Source: Rhodocyclaceae bacterium (lineage in GTDB: Bacteria > Pseudomonadota > Gammaproteobacteria > Burkholderiales > Rhodocyclaceae). From it: 7,990 bases of DNA. Positions 1 through 5,851 of the stretch are shown here, one piece after another (position 1 is the first letter of the stretch; the number at the start of each line of letters is the position of its first letter). Below the pieces are notes generated by a model. It was not told the origin of the DNA. It worked only from the letters and a program-made list of their open reading frames with translations, and did no database searches. The position numbers were made by a program, and so were the translations under genes. The stretch spans positions 1 through 7,990 of the forward strand of contig JALRGK010000052.1 in assembly GCA_023253415.1 (NCBI GenBank), in the 5' to 3' direction.

Positions 1-244
1 GGTCTCGGGGGTTGATGCCGCCAAACTCCCGGCCTATACCGGGGGGCAGGCGGGTGCCGAAGGCTATGTGCTGTTCAAGGTCTCGGCAGTACGTGCCGGT
101 AGCAAACTATCCGATGAAAAACGTGCCCAGATTGCGGCGGCGTACCAGCAGAGTGTGCAGCAGGCCGATGTGGTGAGTCTGATGGTGGCCTTGCGGGATC
201 GTCACCCGGTCAAAGTGGCTAAACGAGCAGAGGCAGAAAAGTAA
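1..244 (+). CDS. ppiD: PpiD-like periplasmic folding factor, C-terminal end only (partial)
   Basis: The frame is open from the left edge (first full codon at base 2) to TAA at 242-244, giving 80 residues, and an in-frame TAG follows at once (245-247). The visible protein contains LPAYTGG, then GAEGYVLFKVSAVRAG, then a helical, Gln/Ala-rich stretch and a basic tail ending KRAEAEK. The pattern 'LPAY-G ... GY-L-(K/R)-(I/V)S-V' followed by a terminal helix is what I know from the C-terminus of PpiD/SurA-N family proteins. PpiD is an inner-membrane-anchored periplasmic chaperone with a parvulin-type domain that works near the Sec translocon on newly exported proteins. The membrane anchor and parvulin domain would lie to the left of the window, so the identification rests on the tail alone. 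The gene ends at a strong terminator and converges with fabI. Confidence 0.75.
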   Translation, partial: VSGVDAAKLPAYTGGQAGAEGYVLFKVSAVRAGSKLSDEKRAQIAAAYQQSVQQADVVSLMVALRDRHPVKVAKRAEAEK

Positions 245-261
245 TAGGCTTCCGTTCAAAT

Positions 262-290
262 AAAAAAGCCAGGGATTCCCTGGCTTTTTT
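262..290. terminator. Bidirectional intrinsic terminator between ppiD and fabI
   Basis: A perfect hairpin has arms GCCAGGG (268-274) and CCCTGGC (278-284) around an ATT loop. It is flanked by six A on the left (262-267) and six T on the right (285-290), so the pairing extends through the A/T tracts. Read on either strand it gives a GC-rich stem followed by a run of U. It lies 17 bases after the ppiD-like stop and 29 bases beyond the fabI stop, so it can end both convergent transcripts. Confidence 0.93.
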
Positions 291-319
291 ATTGCTGGAT
301 AGGAGAATCCGATTTGGAA

Positions 320-1111
320 TCAGACTTCTTCGGTGCCCAGGGCCGTGATGTTAAAGCCCGAATCCACATAAGTGATTTCACCGGTGATGCCGCTGGCCAG
401 ATCCGACAGCATGAAGGCAGCCACATTGCCGACTTCTTCAATGGTCACGTTACGACGTAGCGGTGCCACACGGGCGTTGTGCGACAGCAATTTACCGAAG
501 TCGCCAATACCGGAAGCCGCCAGTGTTTTGATCGGGCCGGCCGAAATGGCATTGACACGGATGTTTTGCGGACCCATGTGGTAGGCCATGTAGCGCGTTG
601 CCGCTTCCAGGCTGGCTTTGGCCAGACCCATCAGGTTGTAATTCGGCATAACGCGTTCAGCACCCAGATAGGTGAGGGCGACGAGTGCCGGATTGTTGCC
701 TTTCAGCAGCAAGGGGCGTGCAGCTTTGGCCAGCGCCGGGAAGCTGAACGACGACACATCGTGAGCGATTTTGAAGGCTTCGCGCGAGATGCCATCGAGG
801 AAGTCACCACCCAGTGCTTCGGCGGGGGCATAGGCGATGGAGTGAACCAGACCATCTAAGCCGTCCCAGTGTTCACCGAGTTTGACGAAAAGGGTGTCAA
901 TTTCCTGGTCATTGCTCACATCACAGGGGAAAACCAGCTTGCTGTCGAATTCGTCGGCGAATTTGCTGACGCGATCCACAAAACGCTCGTTCTGATAGGT
1001 GAATGCCAGGCTGGCACCTTCACGGTGACAGGCTTTGGCGATGCCGTAGGCGATGGAATGCTTGGATAACAGACCCGTGATCAGAATGCGCTTGCCCGCT
1101 AGAAAACCCAT
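320..1111 (-). CDS. fabI: Enoyl-[acyl-carrier-protein] reductase (NADH), FabI type
   Basis: This is the last reductive step of each fatty acid elongation round in the cytoplasm: trans-2-enoyl-ACP is reduced to acyl-ACP using NADH. The product is 263 residues, against 262 in E. coli FabI. It is a short-chain dehydrogenase fold. The N-terminus MGFLAGKRILITG leads into the dinucleotide-binding loop (Gly13 to SIAYG at 19-23). CDV at 63-65 and VHSIAYAP at 89-96 line the cofactor and inhibitor pocket. The catalytic FabI pattern Tyr-x6-Lys is Tyr158/Lys165 in YNLMGLAKAS, with the second conserved Tyr at 148 (TYLGAER). SAGPIKTLAASGI at 190-202 forms the substrate-binding segment. ATG at 1109-1111 is chosen because it gives the universal MGFL start and has AAGGAG five bases upstream; the frame extends ten codons further up, with no support. 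The residue matching E. coli Gly93, a known triclosan/diazaborine site, is Ala93; Ala also occurs in other FabI proteins. The gene is monocistronic, with its own promoter and terminator. Confidence 0.97.
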   Translation of the reverse strand: MGFLAGKRILITGLLSKHSIAYGIAKACHREGASLAFTYQNERFVDRVSKFADEFDSKLVFPCDVSNDQEIDTLFVKLGEHWDGLDGLVHSIAYAPAEALGGDFLDGISREAFKIAHDVSSFSFPALAKAARPLLLKGNNPALVALTYLGAERVMPNYNLMGLAKASLEAATRYMAYHMGPQNIRVNAISAGPIKTLAASGIGDFGKLLSHNARVAPLRRNVTIEEVGNVAAFMLSDLASGITGEITYVDSGFNITALGTEEV

Positions 1112-1116
1112 GTTGA

Positions 1117-1122
1117 CTCCTT
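1117..1122 (-). promoter_or_regulatory. Shine-Dalgarno site of fabI
   Basis: Read on the minus strand, AAGGAG lies five bases before the ATG at 1111-1109. It fixes the start and argues against the in-frame extension that would add ten residues (MPLGGVQGVN). Confidence 0.85.
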
Positions 1123-1126
1123 GAAC

Positions 1127-1139
1127 GCCGCCTAGCGGC
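1127..1139 (-). promoter_or_regulatory. Short hairpin in the fabI leader
   Basis: The perfect arms GCCGC (1127-1131) and GCGGC (1135-1139) surround a three-base loop. In the fabI mRNA this stem sits four bases upstream of the AAGGAG site, inside a predicted leader of about 45 bases. It has no U tract, so it is not a terminator. It could protect the 5' end or modulate ribosome access, but five base pairs can also occur by chance. Confidence 0.35.
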
Positions 1140-1164
1140 AAGACCCGGTAATGAATAAGGCTTT

Positions 1165-1170
1165 ATTATA
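1165..1170 (-). promoter_or_regulatory. Predicted sigma-70 -10 element of the fabI promoter
   Basis: Read on the minus strand this is a perfect TATAAT, about 53 bases upstream of the fabI ATG, which predicts a start of transcription near 1157-1159. I see no good TTGACA at 16-18 bases spacing; the region there reads AACTGAT. The promoter would therefore rely on the -10 or on an activator. On the plus strand the same spot holds TATACT (1167-1172), a 5/6 match that could serve the importer operon, but it too lacks a recognisable -35. Confidence 0.55.
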
Positions 1171-1206
1171 CTTCGAAGCGGGGCCAGATCAGTTAGACTT
1201 GTGCAC

Positions 1207-3420
1207 ATGGTTTCATGGTCATTTTCCACGGTTTGCCGACTTTCTTGCGCTTTGTTAGGCGCAGCGCTACTGTTGACGGGGTGCGGCAGCGAGTGGAATG
1301 ACCCCTATCCTGCAGCCGAACGGGGAGCCAATCGCCTTTACAGTGCCTTTGCAGAGCGTCCCAAACACCTCGATCCAGCGGTTTCCTATACCGATAGCGA
1401 AATCGGATTTATTGCCCAGATTTACGAGCCGCCACTCCAGTATCACTATCTGCAACGGCCCTATACCCTGATACCAACGACCTTGGCCGAAATGCCACAG
1501 GTTCGGTTTTACGATCAATCTGGCCGTCTTTTAAGCGATGCCGCTAATCCGGACCTGGTGTCGCGCACGGTTTACCGGCTCAAAATCAGGCCTGGAATCC
1601 AGTATCAGCCGCATCCGGCATTCAGCCGGGATGACGCGGGCAGGTTACGTTATATGGCGTTGTCGGCCGGGCAGGCACGTGCGTTGCAAACCCCGATGGG
1701 CCCAATGGCTTTGCCTGATCCTGCCACCCAGATGCTCAAGGCGCAGGATTATGTTTATCAAATCAAACGGTTGGCCAATCCGGCGGTGCACTCTCCGATT
1801 TATGGCACGATGGCAGAGCATATTCTCGGTTTGAAGGCGCTCTCCGCCGCGATCAAAAATGCGGCGCAGGCGAATCCGGGGGCCTGGATTGACCTGGATA
1901 CCCTGGAATTCCCGGGTGCGATAGCGATCGATGACCAGACGCTGGAAATCACACTGGTCGGCAAGTACCCGCAATTTACCTACTGGCTGGCCATGAACTT
2001 TTTTGCGCCTGTGCCGCGGGAAGTTGACCAGTTTTATGGACAACCCGCTTTGCGTTCGGGCAATGTCAGTATCGATAATTGGCCGGTAGGCACCGGGCCC
2101 TTCATGATGACGCACAATAACCCCAACGCCCGGATTATGCTGGAAAGGAATCCGAACTTTCATGGTGAGCGTTATCCGTGCACCGGAGAAGCTGCTGATG
2201 CGCCAGCGGGTCTGTTGAAAGATTGTGGCGCGCCATTGCCGCTGCTGGATGGTGTCGTGTACAGCCGTGAGAAAGAAAGTCTGCCCTACTGGAACAAGTT
2301 TCTGCAGGGATATTACGATCTGTCCGGCATTTCGTCCGATAGCTTTGATCAGGCCGTACGCGTCAACATCAATGGCGATGTGAATGTATCGCAGTCAATG
2401 GCCGAGCAGGGGATTGCCCTGCAAACATCGGTTCGTACCTCGATCTACTACATGGGTTTCAATCTGACAGATCCGGTTGTTGGCGGTAAAACGTCACAAG
2501 AACAGCAACGTGCACGCTACCTGCGGCAGGCGCTTTCGATGGTTCTGGACCAGGAAGAGTTCATCTCGATCTTCCTGAATGGTCGTGGTCAGCCGGCCAT
2601 GGGGCCGATTCCACCCGGCATCTTTGGTTATCAGGAAGGTGAAGCCGGTATCAATCCGGTGGTCTATCAATGGAAAGACGGTGGGGCTCACCGGCGCCCA
2701 TTGGATGAGGCGAAGGCTTTGCTCATCAAAGCAGGTTGGCCGGATGGCCGGGATGCACAAACGGGGCAGCCACTGGTGTTGAATCTCGATACCACCTCGG
2801 GTGGATTGGGCGACAAGGCCACCATGGATTGGATGGCGCGTCAGCTCAATCAGTTAGGTATCCAACTGGTCGTTCGCAGCACCGATTTCAACCGATTCCA
2901 GGAAAAGTTGCGCAAGGGCAGCGCCCAGCTCTTCTTTATGGGTTGGAATGCGGATTATCCGGATCCCGAAAACTTTTTATTTCTGTTGTATGGGCCCGAA
3001 GGCAAGGTTGCTCATGGCGGTGAAAACTCGGCCAATTACCAGAATCCGGAATTCGACCGATTATTCCGTCAGATGAAAAACATGCCTAATGGGCCCGAAC
3101 GCCAGGCTGTGATCAATAATATGCTCAAAATTGTTCGTGAAGACGCACCCTGGGTCTATTGGTTCTATCCCAAATCCTACGTTCTGCGCCAGGGCTGGTT
3201 GCATAACCTGAAGCCGAACAATGTGGCCAACAATACGCTCAAATACCAGCGAATTGATGCGAAGCGTCGTGCCGAGTTGCGTGCGCAGTGGAATGAGCCG
3301 CTGCGCTGGCCTTTCCTGCTTATGCTCGGCGGCCTGGTGCTGCTCCTGTGGCCGGCACTCAAGTCGTATCGCGCGAGGTCCGGGCTGGATGCGTTTGGTC
3401 AACCAGTGAGGAAACGCTGA
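1207..3420 (+). CDS. Family 5 solute-binding lipoprotein of an ABC peptide-type importer, with C-terminal membrane anchor
   Basis: This protein captures the importer's substrate on the periplasmic side. From ATG 1207 it has 737 residues, versus roughly 500-600 for most DppA/OppA/YejA proteins. Residues 1-25 are a lipoprotein signal peptide with lipobox LTGC, so Cys26 is lipidated. The SBP_bac_5 fold follows: RLYSAFAERPKHLDPA near residue 43, an insert around 138-225, the family signature WPVGTGPF at 292-299, YWNKFLQGYYD near 361, a helix starting near residue 436 with RQALSMVLD, and the C-terminal lobe with MGWNADYPDPENF at 578-590. Cys325 and Cys340 could pair. After the normal end, residues 699-718 form a hydrophobic segment, followed by a basic 19-residue tail (KSYRAR...VRKR), which predicts a transmembrane anchor with its C-terminus in the cytoplasm. 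The start is uncertain: GTG at 1201 is in frame and adds two residues, and neither start has a clear Shine-Dalgarno. It is the first gene of the importer operon and its TGA overlaps the next ATG by one base. The substrate is unknown. Confidence 0.9.
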   Translation: MVSWSFSTVCRLSCALLGAALLLTGCGSEWNDPYPAAERGANRLYSAFAERPKHLDPAVSYTDSEIGFIAQIYEPPLQYHYLQRPYTLIPTTLAEMPQVRFYDQSGRLLSDAANPDLVSRTVYRLKIRPGIQYQPHPAFSRDDAGRLRYMALSAGQARALQTPMGPMALPDPATQMLKAQDYVYQIKRLANPAVHSPIYGTMAEHILGLKALSAAIKNAAQANPGAWIDLDTLEFPGAIAIDDQTLEITLVGKYPQFTYWLAMNFFAPVPREVDQFYGQPALRSGNVSIDNWPVGTGPFMMTHNNPNARIMLERNPNFHGERYPCTGEAADAPAGLLKDCGAPLPLLDGVVYSREKESLPYWNKFLQGYYDLSGISSDSFDQAVRVNINGDVNVSQSMAEQGIALQTSVRTSIYYMGFNLTDPVVGGKTSQEQQRARYLRQALSMVLDQEEFISIFLNGRGQPAMGPIPPGIFGYQEGEAGINPVVYQWKDGGAHRRPLDEAKALLIKAGWPDGRDAQTGQPLVLNLDTTSGGLGDKATMDWMARQLNQLGIQLVVRSTDFNRFQEKLRKGSAQLFFMGWNADYPDPENFLFLLYGPEGKVAHGGENSANYQNPEFDRLFRQMKNMPNGPERQAVINNMLKIVREDAPWVYWFYPKSYVLRQGWLHNLKPNNVANNTLKYQRIDAKRRAELRAQWNEPLRWPFLLMLGGLVLLLWPALKSYRARSGLDAFGQPVRKR
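3408..3411 (+). promoter_or_regulatory. Shine-Dalgarno site of the DppB-like permease gene
   Basis: GAGG lies eight bases before the ATG at 3420-3422, inside the last codons of the upstream gene. It supports that start over an in-frame ATG 24 codons upstream at 3348, which lies deep in the binding-protein gene and would put a non-hydrophobic leader before the permease's first membrane helix. Confidence 0.7.
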
Positions 3421-4400
3421 TGACGGGCTATCTGTTACGCCGAATTTTTTACGCGTTGCCGATACTCATCGGCGTGAATCTGATTACATTCGCCTTGTTT
3501 TTCATGGTCAATAGCCCGGATGACATGGCACGTATGCAACTGGGGGTGAAACGGGTCACGCCGGAGGCTATCCAGCAGTGGAAAGCGGAGCGGGGTTATG
3601 ACAAACCCCTCTTTATCAATGAATCCGCCCATGGGCTGAATCAGGTCACCCAGACTATTTTCTTCGAGAAATCTGCGCGGCTATTTGCCGGCGATTTCGG
3701 TCGTAGTGAGGATGGTCGTGAAATCGGTCAGGAAATACGGGAGCGCATGGGGCCATCGCTGGCGATCGCCGTCCCCACGTTCGTCATAGGCTTGGGGCTT
3801 ACGGTGAGTCTGGCGCTATTCCTCGTCCTTTTCCGGGGCACCTGGCTGGACCGCACGGGGGTCGTCATCTGTGTCGGTCTGATGTCGATTTCGTCACTGT
3901 TCTTTATTATCGGCGGCCAGTTTCTATTTGCCCGTGTGTTACAGCTGGTACCTATTTCCGGCTATTCCAGTAATCCGCTGGTCGCTTGGCATTTCCTGAT
4001 CCTGCCTGTGTTGGTGGCTGTGGTAGCCGGGGTGGGTGGCTCAACCCGTTGGTATCGGACGCTGTTTCTCGAAGAAATTGCCAAAGACTATGTGCGTACG
4101 GCAAGGGCTAAAGGTCTGTCGGATGCCGCGGTGTTATTTCGCCATGTGCTTCGTAATGGCCTGATTCCGATTCTGACCGGGGTGGTTGTGGTGATTCCCT
4201 CGCTCTTCATGGGATCGCTACTCCTGGAATCTTTTTTCGGGATTCCCGGATTGGGGAGTTACACCATTGACGCAATTGCCGCACAGGATTTCGCGGTCGT
4301 GCGGGCGATGGTGTTTCTGGGGTCGGTGCTGTACCTCGTCGGTCTGATCCTGACCGATCTATCGTATACGCTCGTTGATCCTCGGATCCGGTTGAAATAG
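3420..4400 (+). CDS. ABC importer permease, DppB/OppB/YejB type
   Basis: This inner-membrane subunit of 326 residues (E. coli YejB is about 364) forms half of the translocation channel. The start MTGYLLRRIFYALPILIGVN is the typical N-terminus of this family: a short basic stretch, then helix 1 (about 8-30). A periplasmic loop of about 80 residues (31-111) holds RGYDKPLF and the FGRS element at 93-96. Helices follow at about 112-137, 146-168, 188-207, 249-272 and 295-314, six in total. The cytoplasmic EAA loop that docks on the ATPase is at 218-246 (EEIAKDYVRTARAKG, then RHVLRN). The end, SYTLVDPRIRL, is the usual one. Its ATG overlaps the binding-protein TGA by one base (TGATG), which suggests translational coupling. 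It pairs with the next gene's permease as a heterodimer. The class is clear; whether it is a Yej, Dpp or Opp orthologue is not. Confidence 0.93.
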   Translation: MTGYLLRRIFYALPILIGVNLITFALFFMVNSPDDMARMQLGVKRVTPEAIQQWKAERGYDKPLFINESAHGLNQVTQTIFFEKSARLFAGDFGRSEDGREIGQEIRERMGPSLAIAVPTFVIGLGLTVSLALFLVLFRGTWLDRTGVVICVGLMSISSLFFIIGGQFLFARVLQLVPISGYSSNPLVAWHFLILPVLVAVVAGVGGSTRWYRTLFLEEIAKDYVRTARAKGLSDAAVLFRHVLRNGLIPILTGVVVVIPSLFMGSLLLESFFGIPGLGSYTIDAIAAQDFAVVRAMVFLGSVLYLVGLILTDLSYTLVDPRIRLK

Positions 4401-4411
4401 GGCGGGTAAGC

Positions 4412-5851
4412 ATGCAGGACTTCTTGATGACACTGCATCAGAGCCTCTGGGTCTGGTTAGCTACCGATGTGTTGCTCTGGGGCTTATTTGCGTTATTTCT
4501 GGTAGCGCTTGCCGCGGTTCTCCGTTCACCGTTACAACGGGCTGTATGGCAGCGCGTATTCCGGCAACGTCTTGCCGTGGTGTCGGCCGTGGTGCTGGCG
4601 GTCGCAGCCTGCTTTGCGTTGATCGATTCCATTCATCTGCGTGAGCCGCTGCCACAAACCAGTGCCCATGCGCCCGTGCGTTACAGTGTTGAGGTTCGGT
4701 CGGTGCTGGATCTGATGCTGAACGATTTGCGCAAGACCCATGAAAAAACCTATTCGGCACCTTTGGCTATCAACCTGTCGGCACTAGAACCGGTGACTGT
4801 CACGCTGCCGGACGGCACGGTTGAGGTGCGCCGGATAGCACCACGCTTGCGTGTGGCTGGGGCGAGTTTTCCACCTGGGCCGGTATCTGCCGCGGACTAC
4901 TGGTCTGACATTGCCTACCGGGCTGCTGCAGGCGCGCTGGGTGGTGGCCTGGTTTTTCTCCTCCTCTGGCTTACTGTGCATTTCGTCGTGAGGTTGCTCG
5001 GCCAGCAGGCTCCGTCCAAAGGAGTTCGTGCGTCGGCCTGGCGCTGGGTCTCCTATAGTCTGGCGACCGTATTGATGGTTGGTGGGATGTTTGCCGGCCT
5101 AAGCACCAACTTCCATGTCTTCGGTACCGATAAGGTCGGCCAGGATGTGCTCTATCAAGTTCTCAAAAGTTTGCGAACTGCACTCATCATCGGACTGGTG
5201 CCAACCCTGGTCACCTTACCGATTGGCGTTATCCTGGGGTTGTCAGCCGGTTATTTCCGCGGAAAGGTGGATGATGCGATTCAGTATGTTTATACCACCG
5301 TCAGTGCCATTCCCGGGGTGCTGCTGATTGCAGCGGCCGTGCTTAGTATTCAGGTGATGATTGACAATCATCCGGAATGGTTTGCTACAGCGGTAGAGCG
5401 GGGGGATGTGCGACTACTCGCTTTATGCATCATACTCGGCATGACCAGCTGGACGGGGATTGCCCGCTTGCTCCGTGGTGAGGCGCTGAAGATGCGTGAA
5501 TACGAGTATGTTCAGGCTGCTCGTGCCTTTGGGGTTGGTGCCGGCCAGATCCTGTTGCGCCATATCCTGCCGAATGTCTTTCCGATTATTCTGATTACCC
5601 TGGTCATGGAGTTTTCTACGCTGGTTCTGGCCGAGGCGGTGTTGTCTTATATCGGTATCGGTGTAGACCCGACCATGTTCAGTTTTGGTCTCATGATCAA
5701 TAATGCCCGGATGGAGTTGTCGCGCGAGCCGGTCGTCTGGTGGTCTCTGACGGCAGCCTTTCTATTCATGGTGTTGCTGGTGCTGGCAGCAAACTTACTG
5801 GCGGATGCCGTCCGAGATGCCCTGGATCCGAAGTCGGAGTCTCAATCATGA
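4412..5851 (+). CDS. ABC importer permease, DppC/OppC/YejE type, with long N-terminal extension
   Basis: This is the second channel subunit, 479 residues against about 300-340 for DppC/OppC/YejE. The C-terminal 270 residues are standard: a helix at about 211-230, the HPLGTD-like motif HVFGTDKVGQDVL (235-247), helices at about 253-280, 296-316, 334-352, 387-413 and 444-467, the EAA loop at 357-387 (EALKMREYEYVQAARAFG then RHILP), and an end of the usual A-x-x-D-P form (DALDP). The first 200 residues are extra. I read helices at 13-37, 53-73 and 172-195, a basic loop (38-52), and a soluble segment at 74-171 that includes a beta-like TLPDGTVEVRRI stretch. The positive-inside rule puts basic loops 38-52 and 196-210 in the cytoplasm and 74-171 in the periplasm, so the N-terminus would be outside. 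It starts 11 bases after the previous stop; a second in-frame ATG at 4427 would remove five residues. There is no sign that the extension results from a frameshift. Confidence 0.92.
   Translation: MQDFLMTLHQSLWVWLATDVLLWGLFALFLVALAAVLRSPLQRAVWQRVFRQRLAVVSAVVLAVAACFALIDSIHLREPLPQTSAHAPVRYSVEVRSVLDLMLNDLRKTHEKTYSAPLAINLSALEPVTVTLPDGTVEVRRIAPRLRVAGASFPPGPVSAADYWSDIAYRAAAGALGGGLVFLLLWLTVHFVVRLLGQQAPSKGVRASAWRWVSYSLATVLMVGGMFAGLSTNFHVFGTDKVGQDVLYQVLKSLRTALIIGLVPTLVTLPIGVILGLSAGYFRGKVDDAIQYVYTTVSAIPGVLLIAAAVLSIQVMIDNHPEWFATAVERGDVRLLALCIILGMTSWTGIARLLRGEALKMREYEYVQAARAFGVGAGQILLRHILPNVFPIILITLVMEFSTLVLAEAVLSYIGIGVDPTMFSFGLMINNARMELSREPVVWWSLTAAFLFMVLLVLAANLLADAVRDALDPKSESQS
5836..5839 (+). promoter_or_regulatory. 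Shine-Dalgarno site of the ATPase gene
   Basis: GGAG lies eight bases before the ATG at 5848-5850. It supports the start MSQPLLQV over the 36-codon in-frame extension back to 5740, whose translation bears no resemblance to an ABC domain start and lies within the permease gene. Confidence 0.75.

Noticed and set aside
479..859. Plus-strand open frame (126 codons) opposite fabI
   Set aside because: It is fully antisense to fabI, whose protein is recognisable along its whole length. The translation resembles no known domain.
1645..2163. Long minus-strand open frame (172 codons) inside the binding-protein gene
   Set aside because: It lies wholly opposite a gene with strong family motifs, and its translation is Arg/His-rich without any recognisable domain, as expected of an antisense shadow in moderately GC-rich DNA.
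5740..5847. Possible 36-residue N-terminal extension of the ATPase
   Set aside because: The start at 5848 has a Shine-Dalgarno and the typical ATGA overlap. The extension reads out of frame through the permease's last helix and has no ABC-domain character.
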